Shown: positions 30,578-41,585 of the stretch, in pieces
Layout of the letters: each line of letters starts with the position of its first letter
Position numbering within the stretch: position 1 is the stretch's first letter
DNA from: Erigeron canadensis
Lineage: Eukaryota; Streptophyta; Magnoliopsida; Asterales; Asteraceae
Reading direction: 5' to 3'
Length of the DNA: 64,000 nt
Assembly: GCF_010389155.1 (NCBI RefSeq)
Contig: NC_057761.1
Location: 21,516,501 to 21,580,500 of the forward strand
The notes under the pieces: generated by a model
The model's database searches: none
What the model was told of the DNA's origin: nothing
Seen by the model: the letters and a program-made list of their open reading frames with translations, nothing else
Made by a program: the position numbers and the translations under genes

Positions 30578-33350
30578 TGTAACACCCGTCATTTTAAAAA
30601 CCTGGATTTCAAAAAACTTTGCCAAACGGCGTTTAAAAAGTAGCGGAAATGATCACTTTAAAACTGCTCCATCCGTAACCGGATGGTACCTTTATAAAAT
30701 GGTGTTACTAACGTGCATCATCAAAACAATATAAATGAAATCCAAGTTATGGCACCAACATAAATGCCATAATTATTACATGTTCATAAATCATAAATGA
30801 AAGTAGCCAAGACATAAGGCTAAAAGGGAAAGTCTAAGCATTCAACAAACTATGCTAATCTTCTTTATTGCATCCACCCATCTCACCTAGTTAATTCTTT
30901 CCTAGCTCAAACCTGCTTATCTGGAAGGACACAACATTTTCATAAAAGCAAGTGTTAGCTAATAAATTAGCTAAGTAAGATACACACATTTATAAAACGT
31001 TATTCATTTTACTTTCATAAAACTTCGTCATATTTTACTTATCAAAACATAATCACATTACGTATAATCCACAACAATCATAGATAATCCCATCTTTACT
31101 TATTCCCACATCCCAACACATCATATCATATCAACATATACATACAACTTAATCAACATGTCTCGTCTTACATATCTCACATAAACATATCACATATATA
31201 CGTATAGCACATGTAAAGTATTTACTTCTAATTGTTCCTATCCATCGTTAAATCATACGTCTTACATATCTTACTTAAGCTCACATCATATTGTAATCCC
31301 ACGTCTTAGATTACATGCATCTTTCTCACATATTCTTGTAATTATCTAAATCAATTTATTCTTACATCTTACATATTCACTAGCTTTACAACTAGCACTA
31401 TTTCCCACGTCTTAACTTTTAGGAAATGCAATGCCATTTCCATAGTATCCCATTATGCTTTTAACATTGGTGGTTAGTCACTCCACCCAGAAATACTAGT
31501 CCCACGTAACTATGCCGCAAGGAGCCACTCAAGCGACCACATACGCACTAGCTTGGCATAAACTAGCACAGGTTAAGCTTAACACTTCCCACGTCAATCT
31601 CACATATTTAGCTATAGCATTTCCCACGTATTAATATCTTTCTTACTTTTTACGCACTAACACTAAGGCTAGAACGGTTTCCCACATCTCACATTTTACT
31701 TTAACATTAGGCACAATCGTTACCTAGTTAGTCCCATGTCTACTTTTGCATTTAATCCCACTAACGTGCACAACTCATAACAATTCTCACGTGTATCTAG
31801 TGAACTAGACATATCATACTTAAGTCTCACATATAAGCCATCACATATCAACATCAAGGCATATCAACGACATTATCAACAACACATATCTTAAACATTT
31901 CATAGCAACGTCATTATAAGCAACATACTTCATATGCACACATATATACTTCTACTTTAAACATCATCATATCAACATAAATCATTTCAACATGCATATA
32001 TTCCCACATAACCTCCCGCATAACCCAGAAAACTAAACACATATAAGATAATCCGATTAAGAGGTTACTTATAGAAAACCACATTTTGTTGTGCCTCCAA
32101 CGTGAGAAAAGTCATGTATCTTACCTTGTAGAAGCGTACAACAAATGATAACGTAAGTTACCGAACTTTGCAAGTATTCTCGACTACCTATAATCATTAG
32201 AAAACATAATGAGCTAACAAGTACTCACTTACTTATGGTCATGACTCAAGTCCAAATACCTATAAACATGACTCATGACAATGTTTGATGCATCGGAGGT
32301 TCGTTTAATACTTAAGGCTTACATAACTCGACGGAACTCGACATTCACTCACTAAATTAACCTTTTTGGAAACTTGACATCATCATCATCTTTTAAAAGT
32401 ATTACCATTAAAAAGTAGACTCTCTCACGATTCCATGGATAGCTTATTTGTCAAAAACAGAGTTACGGTTCAAAAGTTTTGGCCATTTCAAAATTCTGTC
32501 GCTATTGCGTCGCAATGAGCAAATTGCGTCGCAACTTAAGTCACTGTTTTTTTGAGTTGCGCAGCAGCTAAGGAGTTGCGTCGCATGCAACTAGTCACGA
32601 TTCTGCACAAAACTCATTGTTTAACCTCCAAAAATTAACCAAACACACCCCAAATGACCCCAAACCTTATGAACGACTTTTGCACATCAAAATTCACCAT
32701 TTTAAGACCATAATGATGCAATGAAATCATTGATTAATCTTTTCTTAATTTGCATCACAAAAAGAAACGTTTTAGGTTACCGAAATGATTAAACTCATGA
32801 TTTTGACTCCAATCAACCCTCTAAATACCTAAATCAGTTATGAAACGAATCAAGGGATTAAAAGGACATGAAATCAATGTAATAATACCTCAAATACCTG
32901 TAGATTACAAGAAGGATGCAAACTATGGATCAAAACCTCTTCAAATCACCAAGAAACGATCATAACATGCAAGAATTGATCAAGGGAAGGGAGGGGTTGG
33001 CCTAGGGCTTGGAGAGAAGAATGAGAACTGAAATTGTGTTTTCATTACCCTAATGACCCCTTAATCTGCTGGAACAACTTTCCTTAGCACACACTTAGGG
33101 CCCACAACTTTACTTCTTTACGTTTATGGCTCAAACGACCTAACGATAATACTTACTGACACATTTAACACATCTTAATCATCTTTGACATCTTAAACAC
33201 ATTAACATGTACATCATTAAGGCATTGAAGCCTTCCACATATAGCATATTAATCACATATAAGCATTAAATCTCCTAGAGACTTAACGGATACGTTGTGT
33301 TGACTTAACGACTCAAGTCAACCGTTAATTAAAATGTTCGGGATGTTACA
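30578..33350 (-). repeat. Ty3/gypsy LTR, 2773 bp, with tRNA-Met primer-binding site
   Basis: On the minus strand it starts TGTAACATCCCGAACA (33350) and ends GACGGGTGTTACA (30578). After AGT the initiator-tRNA-Met site TGGTATCAGAG follows (30564-30574). A sequence TTTCCGCTACTTTTTAAACG near the end fits plant gypsy LTRs. Around 32503-32595 four imperfect copies of TTGCGTCGCAA, palindromic around the middle base, cluster. The outer end lies inside a copia LTR. Confidence 0.75.
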
Positions 33351-35450
33351 TATATGGACATCCATATAATATTTATTCATAATACTCCCCTTTGGATGTC
33401 CATCTATTAAAGATATTACGCCTCGTTAAAACCTTACTAGAAAAAACTCAATGGGACAAAAAATCTAGTGAAGGAAAAAGAGTACATAATTTTTTTGATA
33501 CGCTGAGGGATATTGCCTGTTTTAGCTATTATGATGCTCAATGATATTATCCTCAACATAGTCAATGCTTAAATCAAGACACTATTTGTATTTTATCTCA
33601 CATTCATTCTCTAATAACTCAATTTATATTGGACACTCTCTCGGAGTTCCATTGAAAGTCATATCGTATTTAAATCCAAATCTCACATTTCAATAAATAC
33701 GCACTAAGGCGATTCAATCACATTCCAATTTTATATAGGTTTTTTAAGTTTTTCAAATCACGAAATATGTTTCATTCATTTTATATGAGCTCTGTTCGTA
33801 TTCTTTAGACGCAAATCGAATATTTTATTTTGCCAGACTTTCAATAGATCAATAGTTGCTTCCACCATTTGACATTTCTTGTTCATAATCAATAAAAAAT
33901 CTGTTCAAAAATCTATGTGCCAAATTTTCAATTTTCTCATTTAATATCCGAACACAGATCATCATCATATGGACTTCATGTCCTAAAATACTAGCGTCTT
34001 TTCATCTTTGGCCAATCATTCATATCTTATCACTTATGCATGCATGCTTACAAGATCCTCACCATCAATCCATCATACATACTATTAGCGTTATCATATT
34101 CAATCAGTGTTGACGTTTATATCTATTATAGATTCCACAAGTCTCTAGACATTTCACAATTTATTGAGATCTCATTATTTCCAAGTACCCGGGGTTTCTC
34201 AAAACCTTCATGTCTAGTTTCTCATCATCAATCTCTTAGGGGTTTTTTATACCTTGACTTTGACCATCTTAACTTTATGCTCCTTTTCATTCGAGACTTT
34301 TTATTTGGAATCGACTTTTTTTCCACCACATTCAAATGTGCATAGACTCATTACCAACAGGAGCAATAGCAGCTTTTTGGTCAGTTTATATTGCTGGCAA
34401 TTATCATGTGAATGAATTATCCCACAAACTTTAAATTTATATTCATTGATGTGAGGATCCTTGATAATTCATTTTTACTCATTTCAACAGCTGATTTCCA
34501 TTTTTCCCTAATGTTGGGAACATTTTCCCCTAATGTTGGGAAAACTACAAGTCAATGAGAAACTTAAGCCTTAAACAAATCTTTCAATGATAGCTTTATC
34601 GAATACGTACACCTATCCCATGTTTTTACTTATACCCAAAACAGCCATACTAGTGTCTAGCTAGTCTAATCAGACAGTTTCGAACTGAATCAAAGCATAA
34701 GCCTACACACTTCCAAAGCACGTCTATTTTCCCAACATTATTTCCAACATTCTTTGAAGTCTCATCTTTGTGCATTATGGTGGAGCAACTTAATCATATA
34801 TTGCACATTCAAAAGTCTTATGAGACATATGTGTTTTCTAACCAACCAATTTTAATGGGGAGGAAGACAATTCGCATAATGTGAGTTCATATTATTGCAT
34901 GTTAAATAACATGGCCCCAAATCATATTCATTTTGCTCTAAATAATCATTATCAAATTAATCATAATTGCCAATACAATATGGAACATGCTCCCAATCTT
35001 ACAATATGAGCAATCAATTACGCAAGCATCATGTTCCGACTTTGATGACCCATTTAGACGATGCATCGATTAAAACACTAAATGGTCTTTTGGATGATGT
35101 ATAGTATACTGACATTTCCTTTGCATATGTTCCATCAAAATAAAAGGATTTAATCCTTATCAAAGTTGGTATATACTTTTCTTATGGAGCAAATGACCTC
35201 AAAATAAATAACCATTCGAAAGAATCTATTAGTTCTTCTCCATTTTTCGCATCATTATTGACCCGGGATGGTCAATCCGGTCATGCCAATCACTTAAATA
35301 ATCTTAATTCATAAACCTTTTGTTTATGACCACATGTGCTTCAATTGCACTTAATCATATTTAAATCATATAGGAGAATTTATTACGTTGTGACTGTGAA
35401 GCTTTACATCTCCTTCAAGTTAATATAAATTCTTTGAGCTTTCACATAAT
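33351..35450 (-). mobile_element. Heavily decayed copia element cut by the gypsy LTR
   Basis: Purine tract CCAAAGGGGAG (inverse at 33385-33395), LTR start TATTATGAATAAATATTA running to 33351, where the gypsy LTR interrupts it. Upstream text at 33400-33480 has the copia 3' pattern (TTTTTCCTTCACTAGATTTT, AACGAGGCG). Farther upstream are pol remains (next entry). Confidence 0.6.
34740..35300 (-). pseudogene. copia integrase remains
   Basis: Reading the minus strand through many stops gives DRIDHPGSIMMRKMEKN (zinc-region, H-P-G-x-x-M-M-R pattern), CSIRKVYTNF, then PFSVLIDASSKWVIKVGTC (the L-I-D-A-S-x-x-W core block) and an L-L-A-x-I-V-R-L stretch. These follow the order of copia integrases of the SIRE/Tork kind. 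No frame longer than about 30 codons survives, so this is an ancient copy. Confidence 0.5.
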
Positions 35451-35924
35451 TCAATATAACACATTTATATCATAACTCTTTGTAAAATACAAGTTATTAT
35501 TATTATTATAGTTATTTAAGCCTTCGGCAATTATTTTGAACTTTTTATCAATGGTCATGGAAAAGTATATAGAACTTGGATGTGAAAAAAGTTAAAAGAA
35601 TAAGATTAGAATGAAATTATTGGGCTTTGATATAAATGTTGATGATTGATCAAATTAACTCTTGGTTGGCTCTTCTAACTATTGGCCACGTATAAGATCA
35701 ATAACTGTTATCTTTATCTACTAACTAGTCCGAATACCCGTACAATGTGAGGTAACTATATAGATTGTATTATAAAAAAATTTGAACATGTTTCATACAT
35801 GATTCGTGAATATGAAATAAATTGTTGTTAAAGTAAGTCGATGTCTGAATGTAAATTATAATATACAGTAACGATAAATATAATATATGTTTAGTTAGAA
35901 TTTTGGATTAACCTTAAATTTTTA

Positions 35925-36202
35925 AGGGTAATGGGGGAACCCTAGCCCCAGTATCACAATTGGATACCCATCGACTCACCCCGTATGAGCCATATGATGC
36001 CGGTAAAATACCTCCATCCTAATCCCCAAATGATCTGGGCACCCCGAATGATCGAACCCGCGTATTTAAACTTCACATATGGGTCTAGGCTTCATTGGTA
36101 ACGGGTACCTTAAAGGAATTATTTTTCTGACCAGTGGGGATTGAACCTGAGACCTTAAGGTCATCAAGTGTTTGCCTTACCACTAGGCTAATTTCTTGCT
36201 GG
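35925..36202 (-). mobile_element. tRNA-derived SINE with 16-bp target duplication
   Basis: The minus strand shows an A box TTAGCCTAGTGGTAAGG (about 36180-36196) and a B box GGTTCAATCCC (36137-36147), then a body with a second GGTTCGATC. It is flanked by exact TAACCTTAAATTTTTA at 35909-35924 and 36203-36218. The related Helitron at 62.6 kb has only one copy of that sequence and no SINE. Confidence 0.88.
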
Positions 36203-36350
36203 TAACCTTAAATTTTTAGAATTACATCAAAATCAGAACTTGTAAGCATAATGGATGATGACAATTAGCCTTGTGATTTTAGATCGTAAACTTAATTTTT
36301 AAAGTCTTCATGTTAATAACTTATTATTATAATTACTATAAGAAATACTA

Positions 36351-36845
36351 GGATTTGAATTGGAAAAGAAAAAGAGGCAATTTATTAATGAAAAAGTGAT
36401 CAATCAAATAAGGTATTAATGTCTTTTGTATTAATAAGCCAAGAGTTAGAGTTTAATTCTAAATCTAATAATTGAATTTATATACAACTAAAAAAAAGCT
36501 AATTTAATAAAATAATAAATTAAAAAGACACTTGTCGATCAAGGATTACGTCACGTGTCGTTTCAAGAATATGTCAATCCTGTTTTAGTTAATAATAGAA
36601 TTTGAAGAAATAAAAAAAAAAAGACAATTTATTAATGAAAAAACGATCAATCAAATAAGGTTATAATGTTTTTTGTAATAATAAGCCAAGAGTTAGAGTT
36701 TAATTATAAATTTAATAATGACATTGAATTTATATACAACTAAAAAAGCTAATTTACCAAAATAATAAATTAAAAAGACATTTGTCGATCAAAGATTACG
36801 CCACGTGTCGTTTCAAGAATATGTCAATCATGTTTTAGTTTATTG
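36351..36845. repeat. Tandem duplication of about 245 bp
   Basis: The two halves share GACAATTTATTAATGAAAAA, CAAATAAGGT, AATAAGCCAAGAGTTAGAGT, TTATATACAACTAAAAAA, CACGTGTCGTTTCAAGAATA and TGTCAATC-TGTTTTAGTT. Confidence 0.9.
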
Positions 36846-36850
36846 GTAGA

Positions 36851-37043
36851 TAATTTGCATTTCTATTATATTAATACTCCATTATTATTTTAAATACATA
36901 TAAATATATAGTTTTATTAACAATTTTTACTTACTAATTTTCAATATGCCTAGTTGCCTACATAACAAATAATGTGTACGAATAATCTTTTCTAAAATTT
37001 GAATTGTTACAATCACATGCACATGGTTTATTTTAAAACTTCA

Positions 37044-37103
<60 letters not shown>

Positions 37104-37240
37104 CTTTTTTTTTGCTATAAATTAACTAATGTATTTATTATTATTATTTATTTTATTTATTTATTTATAACAGAGTGTTACACTTCTATTGCCGGAATCC
37201 ATGCCGGAAAACTTGCCGATGCTTCTAAAGTATAACACCC
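36851..37240. other. AT-rich DNA with (TTA)n
   Basis: (ATT)n at 37051-37103, giving a poly-tyrosine chance frame. No gene seen. Confidence 0.8.
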
Positions 37241-37640
37241 TTATTTCCGGTGAGATTAGGGTTTTCGGTGGTTGCCGTCTAGAAACGTTCACTTTTTACG
37301 GCCAAGTTGTTGTTTGGTTTTGGCAAGGGTGTAGTTGACACATTATTGACTCTTTGGCTACTTTAATCGGTTTTCCGGCGACCCTTTTTTTGGGGTTTCG
37401 GGTTTAATCGATTTTCTGGTGATCTCCTTTATGGGGTGTCTGGTTCAATCGTGGCTGCAAGTAATCCGGTAACCCCTTTTTGGGTTTCGAGTGGTGTTGC
37501 TTCGGTTTTCCGGTCACTCCTATTTGGAGTTTCCTGTTGCTTCGGTTTTCCGGCGACCCATTTTTTGGGTTTCCGGTTAACTGTTGCTGCTTGTTGTTGC
37601 GGTTTTCTGGCAAGCTCTTTCTTGGGTTTTCCGGTTAACT
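37240..37640. repeat. Degenerate minisatellite of GGTTTTCCGG units
   Basis: Repeated blocks such as GGTTTTCCGGCGACCC, TTTTTGGGTTTC and GGTTAACTGTTG recur irregularly (units about 40-75 bp) across the stretch. Long frames here on both strands are a consequence of the repeat. Confidence 0.6.
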
Positions 37641-38699
37641 GTTGTTGCTGCTTATGCTTATATATGTATTTTTATCTTTTTACATTACCGTTATTTGCAT
37701 GTTTGTGATTAGCTTGGTAGCGTTAACTTAGCGGTAGCGTTGCCGGATTTTTTTTTGGTAGTGTTGTCGTATTTTGTTCCATTAAAGCATTAGGTAGCCA
37801 GAAAAAGTAGTTTTAGCCAACGATGATATCGTTGAACAGTTAGGTTGCAGGTGTTACGTTAAATGGGTGACGATGATACAAAATGTCTGTAAAAATGGGA
37901 CTCAGATGATCCAGGGCGTCTCTTGGCGGAGTAAACCTTCGGGTTGACAGCCATTGCGTCTCCGACTTCCGAAATTCCCGATCCCCAAATTATGAGCCCA
38001 AATATCATTTTTATTGGAAACGGTCATTTTTTTTAATCTTTTCCGGCAGCCTTTAACTTTTTCCAGCATTGGCATTTTCACAAGAATTGACAAGTTTTGT
38101 TGCACTACACCATGTGTTTTTGACAAGTTTTGGCAAAAACACGTGGCGCATTTTGATTCACCGAAAACTTGCCAAAAACTTATCAAAGAACCAATTTATG
38201 TCACTACACCCTTGCCCCTAATGACATATTGAAAAATTAGGGGGCAAGATTCTTATAATTTTTTTAGGATTTTTAGGCTATTCTTTAGGATGATTTATCA
38301 TTTTCCCTTCTAAATTTATGTACAAGGTTGGAAAACTTTGATTGAATAAGATCGGGTGAGAATGTGAGATACGAAATCAAGATTTTTTAGGACTCTAATT
38401 GGATTGGGAAAAAATTGGAATGAGATTATTACATATAGAAATATTAGTTTTTTCGAATTATAGGCATAAAAATAAATTATAAACATACATCTTAGAAAAA
38501 TAAATTTTTTTGACATTTGCATAATAATTTAAAAAATAATGTACAAAATTAAGTAAATATAGTGGAAGAAAAAGAAAAACCAGATATTGAAGAGCTAAAT
38601 GGAAACTATATATTAGATTTTGAGGGACTAAATGGATATTAAATGCCAGAAGACTACAAAACACGCTCTTTATTTGTCCATTTCCTATGCATATCATTT
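37641..38699. other. No gene; part of a MITE
   Basis: At 38235-38312 is the right half of the MULE-MITE family (AGGATTTTTAGGCTATTC, GATGATTTATCATTTTCC). At 38113-38139 TGTTTTTG and CAAAAACA form a hairpin. Nothing else recognised. Confidence 0.5.
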
Positions 38700-39150
38700 A
38701 TTGTAAAATGTTCTTTCTTCATCTTCTATTCTTCTTATTCTACTACCATCACCTCCACCGTGAAGAAAGTACCAAGAAAGGCAGAATATAAAGACCTAAA
38801 ACCGATTTGACAAAATATCTTCTTTCATAGATCCAGTTGCTCAAATTTTAACCATTGACCGTCGATGACGAATTTCGCGGTCAATTCCGATAGTATCTTC
38901 TCCTCACACCGCTGATCCTGAGAAATCGCCCGATAGAACCCATTATTACAAAATTGCATAGATACAACCCATTTTTACAACTTTACAACCTTGCAGATAA
39001 TACTGTAAAATGTTCTCTCTTCATCTTCTATTCTTCTCAATGTGCCACCATCAACGTCCTCATGAAGAAAGTATCCAAGAAGGGAGAAACATTAAGATCT
39101 ATAATTGACTTGACAAAATATCTTTTTTATAGATCTAGTTGCTCAATCCT
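38700..39150. repeat. Direct duplication of about 150 bp
   Basis: 38700-38855 and 39004-39150 share AAATGTTCT-TCTTCATCTT, CTATTCTTCT, GAAGAAAGTA-CCAAGAA, TTGACAAAATATCTT and TAGATC-AGTTGCTCAA. Confidence 0.8.
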
Positions 39151-39164
39151 CCTCTCTCTATAAC

Positions 39165-39760
39165 ACCTATCGTTTATAAATATATGAATTTTTACTAAAA
39201 TTTTCACCTAATGGCATCAAATCATAGCGCAAACATTAAAAGAAAACTTCTACAATTCCGGTAGGAATTGTCATTTATTAAAACATAATTACTAAATCCG
39301 TATCATAACAATAACTAAGAAATATCCAAAAAGCACTAACATAAATGTCAAACACATCTACATAAGGACAAAGTTATAAATATCTAGCAACATGACAATA
39401 AGCCTCTTGGTAAAGAGGCTATTAGGGTGATTAAGACCAGCTTCAAGATCATCTACCCATGCCTCGCATCCTCTCAAATCTACTTGCTCACTAATGTTGC
39501 ACCTAAGGGCATAAAACATCTTAAAAGAGCAAGTGTTAGCTAATTAAAAATATGTAAGGTAACACGTAATTTCATAAATCATTTATCTGAGTAAACTTTA
39601 AGAAAAATCACATTTCATCTTTAAAAGAATACATTATAATCATTAAGGCAAAACTCATAGCACATCATTGTCTTACGTTACATTTCACATATCCCGTTAT
39701 AAAGCACAAAGTCATTCCATAACAATACATCACATCACATTACATCACCCCACCACCTAT
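39165..39760 (-). repeat. Fragment of a gypsy LTR related to 30578-33350
   Basis: Starts TATAACACC (for TGTAACACC) and shares AAGCAAGTGTTAGCTAAT with the LTR at about 30945, in the same orientation and similar spacing. Truncated and diverged. Confidence 0.5.
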
Positions 39761-39883
39761 CACCGCCACCGTTTCCGACCCCACTGCCGCTACATCTTCC
39801 GCCACAGTTACCACCATGGCTCCATAGCACATACATCTTGTTAGATCTTGGTATCGTATAAACATACGGTAGGTTAAAATAAT

Positions 39884-40062
39884 GGGAAGTGATTAATCCT
39901 CCTAATTAAATAGCCTAAAAATTCTCCTAACTATTGGATAATGCCATGTGGAAAAATCAGGGGGCAAGATTAGGAAAGATAATTAGTGGATACCACATGT
40001 TATCTTCTTAAGGTGTTAGGAGGATTTTTAGGCTATTTAGTTAGGAGGATTTATCATTTTCC
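39884..40062. mobile_element. MULE-type MITE, copy 2
   Basis: Long inverted ends of about 48 bp (left GGGAAGTGATTAATCCTCC; inverse of right GGAAAATGATAAATCCTCC, then TAAATAGCCTAAAAAT). The 9-bp target duplication TAAAATAAT is exact at 39875-39883 and 40063-40071. 179 bp, non-coding. Confidence 0.85.
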
Positions 40063-40115
40063 TAAAATAATTGTATTAAAATATTTCAAAATAGTTTTTT
40101 ACATATTTAATATTA

Positions 40116-40500
40116 CGAGAATGGTCATGCGCGTTGCAGCGGTGATGAAGGTGGTGGTGGCGACGATGATATAATGACGGTGGCGGTGGTGACGGTGATG
40201 GGTGGTGGTGGCGGCGAGCGGTGGTGGCGGCGGAGATTGGTGGTGGTGGTGATGGTGACGGCGTTGGTGAGTAGTGAAAGTTATTGATGTAATTTGATTA
40301 TGGTGTAATGGTACATCAGACATTAAAATGTGATCTTTGTTGAAACTTAAAATCAATATTGAAATTTTAAATTCAAGGTTGAAAATTAAAAGTGAACTTT
40401 CTTTATAATATAAAATATAGATTGATTCACATGTTCCATTAAAATTTACCAACATATAGATTTAATATTTAATGAAAGAAAAAAAGTTATAAGTAATATG
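40116..40500 (-). repeat. Helitron-like 3' end with GGTGGT tract
   Basis: On the minus strand it ends ACCGCTGCAACGCGCATGAC, then CATTCTCG before T, like the Helitron at 23566-24024. The body is rich in CACCACC, giving a His/Pro chance frame. The 5' end is not defined. Confidence 0.5.
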
Positions 40501-40769
40501 TTAATTCTTTTATTAATTAAAAAAAAATTAATTTTTTTTTCAAATGTTTACATACTAATATAAATAATAATAGGATAATGATTATTAAGATTTTTATTAA
40601 TTTATAATTAGATTAATAACGACATCATCAAATGTGTAATTTTAAGAGCTAGAGAATTGTTATTAGTTAATAAGTGGTTAGGTTAATTATCTTTTAGTAT
40701 ATATTAATTAATTTCTTATTAATTAATTATTTTATTTATAATTAATTTAAATGATATAATCAAATATTT

Positions 40770-40992
40770 TTTTTTCCAAACATTCAGTCGATATGCGATA
40801 TCAGGAAAGCCTCATTATATAATGGTAAAGCCTTGCACCTACCTTAGACAACGCGATGTTGAGCATGAGTCATTACAAGTCTTCGTGTCATTACAAGTAT
40901 TCAAAATAATAAACCTCAATACTTTCCATCTCTAAAGATCGACTTTGAGTAAAACCATGCATCTGATGAGTTCAACTAGTCTATCATTGGCA
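40770..40992. mobile_element. SINE-like retroposon with 16-bp target duplication
   Basis: 223 bp between exact ATATAATCAAATATTT copies (40754-40769 and 40993-41008). On the plus strand ATAATGGTAAAGCCTTGCAC and GATGTTGAGCATGAGTC resemble A and B boxes, but the T-run at the left would be a poly(A) of the minus strand, so orientation is open. Confidence 0.65.
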
Positions 40993-41199
40993 ATATAATC
41001 AAATATTTAATTTTAAGAATCAAAGAACCGTGAGTGGTTAATAACATTGTTCTATTTAAAATTATGAAAATGCTAAACAAAGCTTTTAGGAATTTACTAT
41101 GCATAAAAAGATTATACTTTTTCATATAAAAAGTCCTCCCCTAATCTACCACTCATAATTATTCAACCCTATTTTAGGAAAGAGTTAGAAAATAGTTAG

Positions 41200-41475
41200 A
41201 TGGGAAATTACTAGATTGCCCTTAATAAACAACCCTTAAGGAAAGGGTTATTAGATATTACCAAAATTACCCTTAATGAATTAATTTACACTTCAAACTC
41301 TTATCTTCTAAAATATAACTATCACAATTGTATCAACTTATACGGTTAGACCACTCGACACCAATTGTCGATGTCATCGATCACCACCCGTCATCGATCA
41401 CCACCCGTCACCAATACCACTAAACCACCGTCGTCGTCACCGCCGTCGCATTGCGCGAGCACAATGCTATTTTTA
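41200..41475 (+). repeat. Helitron-like fragment
   Basis: Shares GAATTAATTTACACTTC and CACTCGACACC with the copies at 20.2-20.9 kb and ends CCGCCGTCGCATTGCGCGAG, then CACAATGCTA. A 16-base unit containing ATCGATCACCACCCGTC is doubled at about 41390. Confidence 0.45.
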
Positions 41476-41585
41476 TTAATTTTTATGGTAAGTGAAAACC
41501 CGACTTTGTTTAGAAAACCCCTAAAATTATCCCCCTAAATAAAAAGTCCAAAAATCAAATATCCTACCCAGCACAAACTCAATTT

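Larger units (their letters stand above)
35725..36850 (-). mobile_element. Helitron carrying a SINE and an internal duplication
   Basis: On the minus strand it starts TCTACCAATAAACTAAAAC after an A (36850) and ends GTACGGGTATTCGGACTAG before a T (35725), the 5'-TC and CTAG-3' ends of Helitrons with an A/T target. It contains a SINE (35925-36202) and a 245-bp tandem duplication (36351-36845). A second, older copy of the element lies at 62405-63045. Confidence 0.72.

Noticed and set aside
36120..36200. A genuine tRNA gene
   Set aside because: A and B boxes are present, but the sequence does not fold as a tRNA and continues as a SINE with target duplication.
36999..37235. Frame with a long poly-tyrosine run
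   Set aside because: Product of the (TTA)n microsatellite.
38103..38215. CACTA transposon ends
   Set aside because: CACTACACC occurs twice, but both copies point the same way and no inverted partner was found.
40099..40455. His/Pro-rich minus-strand frame
   Set aside because: Translation of a GGTGGT-rich Helitron-like stretch.
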